A DNA stretch of 51,140 nucleotides from Polyangiaceae bacterium. GTDB taxonomy: Bacteria > Myxococcota_A > Polyangia > Polyangiales > Polyangiaceae. Location: contig WQZB01000031.1 of NCBI GenBank assembly GCA_009780955.1, positions 1 through 51,140 on the forward strand, in the 5' to 3' direction. The notes beneath the pieces were generated by a model, which did not search any database, was not told where the DNA came from, and was given only the letters and a program-made list of their open reading frames with translations. Within the stretch, counting starts at the first letter, position 1; each line of letters begins with the position of its first letter. The position numbers and the translations under genes are program-made. Below, in pieces: positions 24,560 through 32,781 of this stretch.

Positions 24560-27208
24560 TTAGAAGAAGTTTCCAATCGTAAATTCAAAGACACTCGCAT
24601 CTTCGAAACTAAGCTTGTTGAGCGGGAAGCCCCACTCGAAACGCAGCGGTCCAAGCGGCGAAAACCAGCGGATGCCAAAGCCTGTCGACCAACGCAGATC
24701 GGTGAGGCTGCTCGCGCTGAAGCAAGGACTCACGAGATTTGAAAACTGCGGGGCCGGCGTTGTTTTGCAGAACTGGTTTTCGAGATTCCACGCGTTGCCC
24801 GCGTCGACGAAGGTGACCCCGCGAATGCCAACTTTGTCGATGATGGGAAATTCGAGTTCGAGGTTCGAGTAGTATTCGAGGTTTCCCCCGATGTTGGCAC
24901 CATTGGCGATGGGCGCCGAGTTGACGTCGAGCGATTCGTTGAGCGGCAATCGAGGGCCTATGGTGCGTAGGCGATAGCCGCGTACGTCGAGGATGCCGCC
25001 AAGAAAGTAGCGCGCGAAGATGGGAACACCAGAGGACGACGGGCTCGTGATGAGGCCCACTTTGTTGTTCATCTTGATGACGAACCCAGAGCCAGGCTGC
25101 TCGGTTTGCCCGAAAAGAGGAATGTAAAAGCGCCCAACGAATTCGTGACGAAGGAACTCGATTTCGCTGCCGAACGCGCTCGACGCAAACTCGGTGGATG
25201 CCTGGAGGAACAGGCCCGACGACGGGAAGAGGCGGTTGTTGCGTGTGTCGTAGGTGATGGCAGGGCGCAGCGAAATGGTGCGGCCCGAGTTGAAAAGATT
25301 GGCGAGTGGCAGGCGCTGAAAGACACTGATGAAGCTTGACGGTGCGCTACCGAAGATTGTGTTCACCGTGGCTGTATCGACGCTATCCCACTGGGTTGTT
25401 GCCGTGACACCAATGCGCAGCCATGGCTGAATGAGCGCGTAGCCAAAGGTAATCGCGCCGCCAATGGATTTGCGTGCGAAGTCAGGAAAAACAAGGAGAT
25501 TATCGAATAGCTCAATCGACGTCGACCAGTCTGAATCGAGGAAGTACGGCTCGAAGAGACGAATACTAATGAGTTGGCGAAGACCGGAAACTTGCGCCTG
25601 CAGGGCAAGCGATTGGCCATTGCCAAACAGGTTTGCCTGCTGGATCTGAGCGGTTGCGATGAAGTTTTCGATGCTCGAGAAGCCGGCGCCAACCTGAAAG
25701 GTTCCGGTGGGGCGCTCGGCCACGTCAAAGTTGATGTTGATCGTTTCGGGCGTGGAACCCTGCGCGGTGGAAACGTCGACGCGTTCGAAATAGCCAAGGG
25801 CCGTGATGCGCTTTTTTGAGTCTTCGAGCTTGGTCTCGCTGAAAAGCTGGCCCTCTTCGATTTCCATCTCGCGGCGCAAGACCTTGTCGCGTGTTTTCGT
25901 GTTGCCCTTGATTTCGATGCGCTCGACACGGACCAGTGGGCCGCGCCGAATCGGGACAACGATATCGACTTCGCGGCGTACCGGATCGAGCTCGGTTTCG
26001 GGCTCGGCCTCCATGTTCGCGTAGCCGGCGTCGCGGTAAACGGTGCGAACCGCCTGAAGATCTTTGACGAGTTCGGCACGGTTGAAATAGTCGCCGCTCT
26101 TTGCAGCCACGAGTTGGCGCAGGGCGCGCCGTCCGCCGAGCGGCTCGATTTCCTTGCCGTCGGCATCGCGCTCGTAGACTTTGAGTTGGCGGATTTTGAA
26201 TCGCGAGCCTTCGTGGATGGAAACGGCGATTTCGATGCCTTCGCGATCGGGCGTGAGCATGACGCGTGGCGTGCCGATCTGCACCTGCATGTAGCCCTTG
26301 TCGTAATAAAGGGCATTGAGCATCAGCACATCGCGCTCGAAAACGTCTTGACGGTACGGACCGCCGGAGCCAAACGAGAAGATTGACGACTGGCCTGTTT
26401 GCATGATTGCGCGCAGATCATCGTCGGGAACATTGTAGTTGCCGATGAACGTGACGCGCCGAACCGTGACGGGCGAGTGCTCGACAACTTTGAAACGCAC
26501 GGTGACTTCGTTATCGCGCCGAGGCTCAATCGCGCTGTCGACGTCAGCGAGAAAATAGCCCTTTTCGGCGTATGCGTCTTTGATCTTCTGAACGCTCCGG
26601 CGAACCGACGGCACGCTGAGGATGGTGTTGGCCTTGACCTCGATGGCTTCCTGAAGCTTGTCGTTTTCGATTTCGCTGTTGCCTTCGAATTCGACCGCCT
26701 TGATGTTCGGGCGCTCGCGGACCAAAAAGCGCAGAATGATGCCGCGGTCTTCCCGCGTCATGTCGACTTCGATGTCGTCAAAAAAGCCCGAGTCCCAAAG
26801 GGCACGAACGTCGCCTGCAAGGCCCTCGACCTTGAAAGTGTTGCCGGGCTTTTCGCGCAAGTAGCTCATGATGTCGTCGCGCGCAACGCGGCGGTTGCCG
26901 CTGATGTCGATGCGCGCAATGGCGCTGCCTTCGGCCCTTTCCGCTTCGCTTGGGGGAATGTTGATGGTGGGCCCCGAAGCTTGTGCGCCTTGTGTGGATG
27001 GCGCGGCTGGTGCGCCCGCCTGTGCACCTGGCGCAATTGGAGCGGCTGGCGGTGCGTCGGCATCCGTGGGCGCGCCGGCATCGCTTGCTTCGCTCGCCGG
27101 GGTTTGCGCCTGTGCGAACACACGCACTGGAAGCATGCTGGTGACAACGAGCACCAGCAGAGAGAGCAGTCTCGCGTCAAATCGCAAGCGTTCTAGAAAA
27201 GAGTGCAT
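24560..27208 (-). CDS. bamA: Outer membrane assembly factor BamA
   Basis: 882-aa Omp85 protein that inserts beta-barrel proteins into the outer membrane. There is a signal peptide (RLLSLLVLVVTSMLPVRVFA), then a Pro/Ala-rich spacer (about 35-85), five POTRA domains (about 90-510) and a 16-strand barrel (about 520-882). The barrel has the BamA-type loop-6 motif VRGYR in ILDVRGYRLRTIG and the terminal phenylalanine required for barrel recognition. It is longer than E. coli BamA (810 aa), mainly from the spacer. No skp/lpxD follows. Codons 4-12 (from CTAGAACGC) match the 26-bp-core repeat at 22 of 26 bases. Confidence 0.96.
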   Translation of the reverse strand: MHSFLERLRFDARLLSLLVLVVTSMLPVRVFAQAQTPASEASDAGAPTDADAPPAAPIAPGAQAGAPAAPSTQGAQASGPTINIPPSEAERAEGSAIARIDISGNRRVARDDIMSYLREKPGNTFKVEGLAGDVRALWDSGFFDDIEVDMTREDRGIILRFLVRERPNIKAVEFEGNSEIENDKLQEAIEVKANTILSVPSVRRSVQKIKDAYAEKGYFLADVDSAIEPRRDNEVTVRFKVVEHSPVTVRRVTFIGNYNVPDDDLRAIMQTGQSSIFSFGSGGPYRQDVFERDVLMLNALYYDKGYMQVQIGTPRVMLTPDREGIEIAVSIHEGSRFKIRQLKVYERDADGKEIEPLGGRRALRQLVAAKSGDYFNRAELVKDLQAVRTVYRDAGYANMEAEPETELDPVRREVDIVVPIRRGPLVRVERIEIKGNTKTRDKVLRREMEIEEGQLFSETKLEDSKKRITALGYFERVDVSTAQGSTPETININFDVAERPTGTFQVGAGFSSIENFIATAQIQQANLFGNGQSLALQAQVSGLRQLISIRLFEPYFLDSDWSTSIELFDNLLVFPDFARKSIGGAITFGYALIQPWLRIGVTATTQWDSVDTATVNTIFGSAPSSFISVFQRLPLANLFNSGRTISLRPAITYDTRNNRLFPSSGLFLQASTEFASSAFGSEIEFLRHEFVGRFYIPLFGQTEQPGSGFVIKMNNKVGLITSPSSSGVPIFARYFLGGILDVRGYRLRTIGPRLPLNESLDVNSAPIANGANIGGNLEYYSNLELEFPIIDKVGIRGVTFVDAGNAWNLENQFCKTTPAPQFSNLVSPCFSASSLTDLRWSTGFGIRWFSPLGPLRFEWGFPLNKLSFEDASVFEFTIGNFF
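27171..27196. repeat. 26-bp-core repeat inside bamA signal peptide
   Basis: CTCGCGTCAAATCGCAAGCG-TTCTAG matches the intergenic core in 22 of 26 positions but lies in frame in the N-terminal codons of bamA. Confidence 0.6.
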
Positions 27209-27347
27209 CGGGCGCGTGACGGCCGAAAAAAGCCTGGCGGAACGGCCTTCAGTAGCCGAGGTTCGCTTCGTAGGTCAATCGCGCTTCGGCGGAAAGGACG
27301 AAAGAATGCTTTCGAGCTTTCTTGGGTTGACGTGGGTGACAGAACGT

Positions 27348-28598
27348 TCATGCCATCGGCGCGGCACGGCGAGGCCACCAAAGCCAAGCGCTCGCGGCAA
27401 TGGCCGCTGGCAAGGTCATCATCGCAACGGGAAGGGGGAGGTGATCGGCGAGCAAGCCCACGAGCGGCGGTGACCAAAGATCACCGAAGGCGTGAATGGA
27501 AAAGATCGACAGCGCCATGGCGCTCGCGCGAAGCTCGGGAGGCACTGTGCCGAGCACGACCGCGTTGATGGGGGAGGGGACGAGAAAAAGCGCAAGGATG
27601 CAAAAGAACATGCACGCAAAAAAAGCGTTTGGCCCTGGCGCCAGAAAGCACCCCACCGCGAGTGGTGCGCCGACGAGGCTGCCAATCGCGCAGATGCGTA
27701 GTAGGCCCGCGTTGATGCGTGCGGTGACGGTCGCGTCGTTGTCCTCTTGCTGCTCTTGCAGCACGATTCGCCCTTTCACGCGATTGGCCATGCGATCGGC
27801 CCAAGCGCCGCCGAGCAGCGTGGCAATGCCTCCGGCAATCACCGTGATGAGTCCAAGGCGAGAGTTTGCGACCGACAGCTCGAGCCCGTAGTGCGCATAC
27901 AGGAATTTCGGCCCCCAGTACGAGAACGCGCCGACGGCGGCAGTGTACGCGCAGTAACCAAGCACGGCCTGGCGGTAGAGCGGTGTCGAGACGAGTTTCG
28001 TGAAGTCTCGTTTGATGTTCGGCCTTTCGGTCGAGAACGTACGCGTCGGCTCTTTGATGAGCAGACAAGCAAAAGCGAGCAGCATGCCCGGACCGCCAGC
28101 AACGAAGAAAGCGCTGCGCCAGCCCCAATGCTTTTCGACCAAGCCGCTAACGAGGTAGCCGAGCGAAGCGCCGATGGGCATTGCGAAGTAGAAAATGCTG
28201 AGCGCTCGGCCTTTGCGAAGGGTAGGTGTGACGTCGTCGATGATCGTTGGTGCAAGCGTGCCGTAGCTCGCCTCGCCAACGCCAACCACGGCGCGCGCAG
28301 CGATGAGCATCGTGGCGCCGGTTGCGAGCCCTGAAAGAGCCGTTGCCAGGCTCCACACGAACACTCCAAAGGCGATAAGGCCTTTTCGCGCCATTCGATC
28401 TCCGAGCACACCGAAGAGCGGAGACGTCGCGAAGTAGCCAAGCAAACAGACTGTTGCGAGCAGGCCGCCCACGAAGTTCGATAGACCGAACTCGTCTTGA
28501 ATCTTCGGCAAGACTGCGGAGACAACGACTCTGTCGGCGTAATTGAGAAGGTTTAGACCTGTGAGCAGCGCGAGGATCGCTCCAGGCTTTTTGATCAT
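27348..28598 (-). CDS. MFS transporter
   Basis: 416-aa major facilitator with 12 predicted helices. The first helix carries LNLLNYADRVVVSAVLP, the N-Y-x-D-R motif of the ACS/spinster-like MFS group, and the loop 2-3 signature appears as LFGVLGDRMARK. A long central loop between helices 6 and 7 contains IKEPTRTFSTERPNIKRD. The substrate cannot be deduced: spinster-like members move lipids or organic anions, others sugars and drugs. The gene ends 139 bp before bamA, co-directional. A 39-bp spacer separates it from the accessory operon upstream. Confidence 0.88.
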   Translation of the reverse strand: MIKKPGAILALLTGLNLLNYADRVVVSAVLPKIQDEFGLSNFVGGLLATVCLLGYFATSPLFGVLGDRMARKGLIAFGVFVWSLATALSGLATGATMLIAARAVVGVGEASYGTLAPTIIDDVTPTLRKGRALSIFYFAMPIGASLGYLVSGLVEKHWGWRSAFFVAGGPGMLLAFACLLIKEPTRTFSTERPNIKRDFTKLVSTPLYRQAVLGYCAYTAAVGAFSYWGPKFLYAHYGLELSVANSRLGLITVIAGGIATLLGGAWADRMANRVKGRIVLQEQQEDNDATVTARINAGLLRICAIGSLVGAPLAVGCFLAPGPNAFFACMFFCILALFLVPSPINAVVLGTVPPELRASAMALSIFSIHAFGDLWSPPLVGLLADHLPLPVAMMTLPAAIAASAWLWWPRRAAPMA

Positions 28599-28637
28599 GG
28601 ATGGCGCATAACTTTTCGGGCGGATCGTGTTCGTCGC

Positions 28638-29282
28638 TCAACCTGGTATCGAAGTAGACGACTTGTACTGGACAAGGTCGATGGGCAATCCAATCCGAGT
28701 GAAGAATCTGCCGAACGATGCCGAGACGTGTTCTCGATACGGCGACCGGAGACGGAGTCTTTTGCCCGCATCCAAAGCGGCTTTGCTGACGAGTCCTTTC
28801 GGCATCTTGTACACGTCTCGAAAGCTTACTACCCATCTCGGCGAGCCTGATTGCGGGTGCTCTTCAAGCATTGCATATGCGGGCCGTTCCCCTTTGATGA
28901 TCGCGTTGAAGTGTGAGCGAAGGGGGCCGTTCTTGTCGATGATGGCTCCGATGTCTCGTTCGAGCGTCTTCGAGTCCGATGCAGGCAACGTGAGCCTCTC
29001 CTTCCTGCATGTCTCCTCAGCCTTTGCTCGAAGTGTGGGATCCTGAAGAACAACCTTACCAACAGACCACATCTCGCAGACGATCACGCTGTCGGTCTTG
29101 TTCTGAACCAGGTCACACGTCTGCGTCAGCACGATGGCCGGAACGGGGGTCATGCGTGCTTTCACCAACTTGGTGTCGTCCGCGACTTCGATCTCATTGA
29201 ACACTGGGCATGCCGGGACGATGTCACCCTGGTCGAGGGCCTCCCCCGCGACCACCTCATACCAAGGCCAATCGCTGATCAT
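28638..29282 (-). CDS. Uncharacterised 'LTQTCDL' protein (third gene of triad)
   Basis: 214-aa protein with no family I can name. An N-terminal beta-rich part (about 1-70) contains GDIVPACPVF and VLTQTCDLVQNK, a conserved-looking strand with buried Thr, Cys and Asp. The middle is a charged helix (about 80-115), and the C-terminus has WVVSFRDVYKMP and a basic RLRLRSPYREHVSASFGRFFTRIGLP. It shows no signal or membrane segment. Its ATG overlaps the TGA of the 93-aa gene by four bases; all three genes 30321 to 28638 are coupled. Confidence 0.75.
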   Translation of the reverse strand: MISDWPWYEVVAGEALDQGDIVPACPVFNEIEVADDTKLVKARMTPVPAIVLTQTCDLVQNKTDSVIVCEMWSVGKVVLQDPTLRAKAEETCRKERLTLPASDSKTLERDIGAIIDKNGPLRSHFNAIIKGERPAYAMLEEHPQSGSPRWVVSFRDVYKMPKGLVSKAALDAGKRLRLRSPYREHVSASFGRFFTRIGLPIDLVQYKSSTSIPG

Positions 29283-29560
29283 TCCTCGCCTGGTTCAAAG
29301 TCGAAATCGCCTGGTCGCAGGCGGAATTGTCGCTGTTCGCCCACCTCGATCTCCACAATGATGCTGCCCGATGTATTGTGCCGAAGCTGCATGTAATCGA
29401 GAACGAACTCCTCGTCATCCCGCGGAATCGTAGAGGGAACAACGACCGACACGTTGGGCAGGTTCCAACTGAACCCATCGCGATCGAGGAAACGATCGGC
29501 GATCGCTGGAATTGGACGGTAGTCCACGAGTTCAGTCGGGGGGGGCCAAGCTGGGATCAT
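29279..29560 (-). CDS. Small uncharacterised protein (second gene of triad)
   Basis: 93-aa acidic protein from ATG 29560. This start overlaps the upstream TGA by four bases, unlike the longer open frame. The N-terminus is IPAWPPPTELVDY; a central strand pair is VSVVVPSTIP and EFVLDYMQLR, and the tail is a run of Asp/Glu. No domain recognised. Four-base overlaps on both sides indicate fixed stoichiometry with its neighbours. Confidence 0.7.
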   Translation of the reverse strand: MIPAWPPPTELVDYRPIPAIADRFLDRDGFSWNLPNVSVVVPSTIPRDDEEFVLDYMQLRHNTSGSIIVEIEVGEQRQFRLRPGDFDFEPGEE

Positions 29561-30321
29561 GGCTTCTCTTTGAAGAGTTTGCGTGCATTGTTCGTGATGG
29601 TCAATTCGAAGGACTTTCCAATGGCGGAGTGCGCAAGCCTTTGCCACGCCATCAGAGCGTCAATATCTAGCCCCACGGCGTCGCTTGAACGCGCATAGAC
29701 ATCGATGGCGTAAACCGCAATCGCGGCTCGTACCTCAAGAAGACTGAGGTTCACGACCACGTTCCCCTGCTCGAATTCGGCTGTCTCTACCTGCACGGCG
29801 AATGGTGGATGCCGGTGTCGTTGAGGAAGACTGGTCGGCAGACGTGGATAGATTTCGAAAAAGTCCGACGGGCTAGACTCTGATGGGAGCTTCACGATGT
29901 TGATGTAACGCTGACCAGCCCAGCCGAGTTGCTGTGGTTCCATCACTTCAAGGTAGGTTGCGAAGAGCTGTTTGATCGCGTCGAAGTGATCCTCGAAGTG
30001 CCCGTATGGCTTTCGAACGTTGTGCGTGCACATCTCGGCCCCCAGCTGAACGGCACGGGTTTGCTCAGGGTTCCAGAGCCGACGCCTCCGAGCACTATGA
30101 TTAAGCCCCTGAGCCACCGACTTGCCTGGTCCGAGTTTGAAGAAGACATTGAAGTCTTCCAGGCTCTCCTGCTTCCCTGAGTACGCAGGGAGAAGCTTTG
30201 CCAGCCTCTCCCCTTGTTCCGCGAATCGCGATCCGCTTGGTCGCACGAAGAGCTCGAAGATCGCCTCTTCAAGCGGAGGCTCATCATAGTGCCGCTTCGT
30301 TGCCTCCGTGGTCACAGTCAT
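29557..30321 (-). CDS. TIGR04255 family protein (first gene of triad)
   Basis: 254-aa protein with the TIGR04255 opening RHYDEPPLEEAIFELFVRP, followed by a mixed beta/alpha body and the late segments VVNLSLLEVRAAIAVYAIDVYA and LAHSAIGKSFELTI. TIGR04255 is a sporadically distributed family of unknown function. I prefer ATG 30321; a GTG at 30345 is possible. It leads a three-gene coupled operon. Its scattered distribution and accessory setting are compatible with a defence or conflict role, but this is inference only. Confidence 0.8.
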   Translation of the reverse strand: MTVTTEATKRHYDEPPLEEAIFELFVRPSGSRFAEQGERLAKLLPAYSGKQESLEDFNVFFKLGPGKSVAQGLNHSARRRRLWNPEQTRAVQLGAEMCTHNVRKPYGHFEDHFDAIKQLFATYLEVMEPQQLGWAGQRYINIVKLPSESSPSDFFEIYPRLPTSLPQRHRHPPFAVQVETAEFEQGNVVVNLSLLEVRAAIAVYAIDVYARSSDAVGLDIDALMAWQRLAHSAIGKSFELTITNNARKLFKEKP

Positions 30322-30430
30322 GATGTACAACGGAATAGTACGCACTTGGCCGCTTTTCTGTCCGACACACGACGGTCGTGGCCTCCTTGCGACACGCTAG
30401 TGCTGGCTGGCGATGGCATTGGTGTCCTGA

Positions 30431-30895
30431 TCAGGCGCCGCACGCTACCGAGTCGTAATTCATTCGCGCGCGCCTCTTCCGCCATGCGAGTTCCGAGGCG
30501 CAGCGTGCACGCTTTGATAGTCGCCACAGCATGAGGGACAAATCGTCTGCGATCGCACTCAATCCGCCGTCGGCGAGAAGCGCTAGGTGCAGCGCATTCA
30601 AGTCATCGCTGATTGTTTCGAGCGCTCCGGTAGCGAAGGCAAAATCACCGTCTTCTCCGCTCGAGAGTGCAAGAGTAACGAGATGGCCGAGTGGTTCGAC
30701 TCCTGACGTGTTGTCGAAAGGTCTCCAAACCGGTGCCTCGTCGCGCTCTTGAGCATGGATGCGATTGACACGGCGGTTGCGCGCCGCTCTTTCCTCCCGT
30801 TCGCGTTTGCGCCGTTCGTGTTTGGAAGCGCTCTTCGCTGCGGTGGACGTGCGTGTTTTCTTCGATGCTGATACCTTCGACATCGCTGACCTCAT
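30431..30895 (-). CDS. Uncharacterised 154-aa protein
   Basis: 154-aa protein from ATG 30895 (ATG 30883 also possible). The first ~55 residues are very basic and Ser/Lys/Arg-rich (KHERRKREREERAARNRR), probably disordered or nucleic-acid binding. A helical acidic domain follows (about 70-130) with LGHLVTLALSSGEDGDF and DDLNALHLALLADGGLSAIADD. It lies 79 bp downstream of the 58-aa RHH gene, perhaps its partner. The longer open frame reaching 31174 overlaps the RHH gene and its promoter and is rejected. Confidence 0.55.
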   Translation of the reverse strand: MRSAMSKVSASKKTRTSTAAKSASKHERRKREREERAARNRRVNRIHAQERDEAPVWRPFDNTSGVEPLGHLVTLALSSGEDGDFAFATGALETISDDLNALHLALLADGGLSAIADDLSLMLWRLSKRARCASELAWRKRRARMNYDSVACGA

Positions 30896-30974
30896 GCTGA
30901 TTGGGGTTGGCCATGGGTCCGGGCGTTGGTAGCGTCGCGGGCCCACTTTCTTTTTTACTGTCGTCTTCTCTTCA

Positions 30975-31151
30975 TCATCGTGGCTTCGGCTTCTTGTCGC
31001 CGAACTTGTCTTTGTATGCCGCGCGAATGAGTTGGCGAACGATGTCGGATAACGACAGTCCGTCGACGTCTGCCAGAGCCTGAAGCATCGCAATCTCCTC
31101 GGCCGATGCTCGAATACCAAGGCGCTCAGACCTATCAATCGGCGGCGACAT
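30975..31151 (-). CDS. 58-aa ribbon-helix-helix regulator
   Basis: 58-aa protein beginning MSPPIDRSERLGIRASAEE and continuing IAMLQALADVDGLSLSDIVRQLIRAAYKDKF. This is a clear CopG/Arc-type ribbon-helix-helix: a beta strand LGIRAS, helix A EEIAMLQALADVDG, turn LS, helix B LSDIVRQLIRAAYK. The C-terminus is basic. A consensus-like promoter (TTGACC, 16 bp, TACAAT) lies directly upstream. A 7-bp inverted repeat TTGACGT/ACGTCAA flanks the -10, consistent with autorepression. It may be the antitoxin or repressor for the downstream 154-aa gene. Confidence 0.8.
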   Translation of the reverse strand: MSPPIDRSERLGIRASAEEIAMLQALADVDGLSLSDIVRQLIRAAYKDKFGDKKPKPR

Positions 31152-31190
31152 TGACGTCCACCATTGTACGTCAAAATTTCAAACGGTCAA
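31151..31190 (-). promoter_or_regulatory. RHH promoter with candidate operator
   Basis: On the minus strand: -35 TTGACC (31190-31185), 16-bp spacer, -10 TACAAT (31168-31163). Inverted repeat arms TTGACGT at 31151-31157 and ACGTCAA at 31168-31174 straddle the -10 and reach the start codon. Predicted transcription start near 31156 leaves only about 5 nt of leader. Confidence 0.7.
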
Positions 31191-31247
31191 GACGCCGCTG
31201 AGAACAAAATGGCTCACGCTGCGGAGCGCTTCTTCGGCACCGACCTG

Positions 31248-31417
31248 TTCAACCCCCCCCCGACCATCTGGCGGTCGGTCGACCCCGACTTTTTCAACCC
31301 CCCCGACCATCCGCAGGTTGGTTGGAACCGGCTTTTTCAACCCCCCCGACCATCCGCAGGTTGGTTGGAACCGGCTTTTTCAACCCCCCCGACCATCCGC
31401 AGGTCGGTTGGAACCGG
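31248..31417. repeat. 43-bp tandem repeat array
   Basis: Four units starting at 31248, 31293, 31336 and 31379 (periods 45, 43, 43). Each contains TTCAAC, a run of seven or more C, GACCATC and GGTTGGAACCGG; the first unit is the most diverged. The array lies between the stop of the 259-aa gene (6 bp away) and the RHH promoter (about 58 bp away). It is not CRISPR-like because there are no spacers. Confidence 0.92.
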
Positions 31418-31423
31418 TTGCGA

Positions 31424-32203
31424 TCACCCTACGTTGGGGAGCGGCTCCGGCGAGGCAGGCTCGTCGACGACCGTTTGCTTGTCAGCCGCTTTCGTTTCTT
31501 TCTTCTTCTTCATGCTTCGGACTTTGATGCGCAACTCGGCAAGAGGCAAAAGTGCGGTTTGTACTGCCTTCGCCTCGAGATCTTCATTCTCCACGGCCGC
31601 AACGAGGAGACGTGAGTACGTCATGAGGGCGCCGCGTGTCTCGCGCAGAGGTTCGACGATCGATTCGATCGCTACTTTTTCGGGCTTTGGCTTCGTAATG
31701 CCGAGCGCCACGCCGTAATTGACATGGCATGCACGTACTTGCGCGAGAAAGGGCGCTCCTGCAAACCGATCGATCTTTTCTTCGATGCCATGCATCCGAT
31801 GAACAATGGCTTCGCCTTCCGCCCATTGCTGGGCATAGGGAAGGGATAGAAACGCCATTCCGTTCGGGAAAAGCATATGGTGAATCTCCGCTGCCTCGGC
31901 CGCGTCGTTAGCGAATTCAGGCGACAGATCGGCGTAGAGGGAAAGTCGTCGTTCGAGCGCTTGCCAGGCGCGATCCATCGCGTTGTCGACCACGCGCGTG
32001 TCGACCTTTTCTTGTACGGGCGTGACCTTGGCGTGAAGCTCTCGAAGCGTTTCGCCTTTGGTTCGAAGTCGTTTGAGTGCCTTGATCGCAGGTTCGTATT
32101 TCGTGCCTTTGCCTGCAACGATCATCGATCGAACAAGAGCAACGATTCCTGCAGCGGTTGTTTGTGGGATCGCATCATAGAGACTCGCATCGAAGCCATT
32201 CAT
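31424..32203 (-). CDS. Uncharacterised 259-aa protein
   Basis: 259-aa protein from ATG 32203 (MNGFDASLYDAI). It is mostly helical, with several heptad-like stretches (KALKRLRTKGETLRELHAKV; DRAWQALERRLSLYADL), and has a lysine-rich low-complexity tail (MKKKKETKAADK, then acidic and Pro-rich). No signal peptide or membrane segment is apparent. Not recognised. It resembles the many stand-alone helical proteins of myxobacterial genomes, but no function can be given. It is followed immediately by the tandem array. Confidence 0.65.
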   Translation of the reverse strand: MNGFDASLYDAIPQTTAAGIVALVRSMIVAGKGTKYEPAIKALKRLRTKGETLRELHAKVTPVQEKVDTRVVDNAMDRAWQALERRLSLYADLSPEFANDAAEAAEIHHMLFPNGMAFLSLPYAQQWAEGEAIVHRMHGIEEKIDRFAGAPFLAQVRACHVNYGVALGITKPKPEKVAIESIVEPLRETRGALMTYSRLLVAAVENEDLEAKAVQTALLPLAELRIKVRSMKKKKETKAADKQTVVDEPASPEPLPNVG

Positions 32204-32263
32204 CGTTGAGCCTGCCTGAAAATAGGGTGGAAAGCCCAACGTATCGGCGAAGACAACGCCCGA

Positions 32264-32422
32264 TCAAGGGGTTTGAAGGAGGCGCGTGGCGTTGCCACGA
32301 TCATCGAGCGTAACGATTGGTTCATCGATATTCGCAACGCGGTAGCCTTCGCTGGGCGGTGCCACACGCACAAGGACTTTGCCACCGGCGGCCACGTCAT
32401 CAACGCGGTAGCCCGCGATCAC
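32264..32422 (-). CDS. Possible 52-aa protein coupled to MazF gene
   Basis: A GTG at 32422 overlaps the TGA of the mazF-like gene by four bases (GTGA). It opens a 52-codon frame beginning MIAGYRVDDVAAGGKVLVRV and ending in NATRLLQTP. The composition is protein-like (Gly/Val-rich strands, acidic turn). The longer version of this frame overlaps MazF codons and is unlikely. It could be a third component, or a remnant. No family recognised. Confidence 0.4.
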   Translation of the reverse strand: MIAGYRVDDVAAGGKVLVRVAPPSEGYRVANIDEPIVTLDDRGNATRLLQTP

Positions 32423-32781
32423 CTCGATGCGATTGCTCCCCGGAGGCCCAGTGCCACGGCGAGACCGCGATCGATCCGCGACCGCACGCGCATGGATAGG
32501 CTTCCCACGCACTCGTCGAAGAAACTTACGTCAACGGTCATCACCTGGCAAACGAGCGCGACCGACGGGCGATTCAACTCTGTCTCCGAGGGCTCGAGCA
32601 GAACGTTCCCCACCGCCTGCGCTCTTCTCAAGTTCGAGGTCAGCGGCACTACCATTGCGGTACGGAGAGCAGACGCATTCAAGAGATCGTCTTGAACAAC
32701 GAGCACCGGTCGCCGCAGCGCAGGAGACGAACCTCGTGGGTCTCCGAGATCGGCCCACCAAATCTCGCCTCGTTTCACCAT
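32419..32781 (-). CDS. mazF: MazF/PemK-family toxin
   Basis: 120-aa MazF-like endoribonuclease. The family start VKRGEIWWADLGDPRGSSPALRRPVLVVQDD contains the catalytic Arg region and loop. AMVVPLTSN carries the conserved Thr, and the rest fits the fold (SVALVCQVMTVD). The ATG overlaps the upstream antitoxin stop by seven bases, giving tight co-translation. MazF enzymes cut mRNA at short motifs; the recognition sequence cannot be predicted. Confidence 0.88.
   Translation of the reverse strand: MVKRGEIWWADLGDPRGSSPALRRPVLVVQDDLLNASALRTAMVVPLTSNLRRAQAVGNVLLEPSETELNRPSVALVCQVMTVDVSFFDECVGSLSMRVRSRIDRGLAVALGLRGAIASR

Noticed and set aside
30896..31174. Extension of the 154-aa protein upstream
   Set aside because: It overlaps the RHH gene in another frame and its promoter, and the translated extension is Arg/Ser-rich without structure.
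31248..31417. CRISPR array
   Set aside because: The units are contiguous with no unique spacers and no cas gene is in the window.
31164..31718. Forward open frame through the tandem repeats encoding Pro-rich repeats (FNPPDHPQVGWNR-type)
   Set aside because: The frame is created by the 43-bp array read in three phases, overlaps the RHH promoter and the 3' part of the 259-aa gene on the other strand, and has no ribosome binding site.
32423..32512. Longer version of the 52-aa frame
   Set aside because: It lies within the mazF-like coding region and its residues look like a shadow frame; the GTG at 32422 with 4-bp overlap is more plausible.
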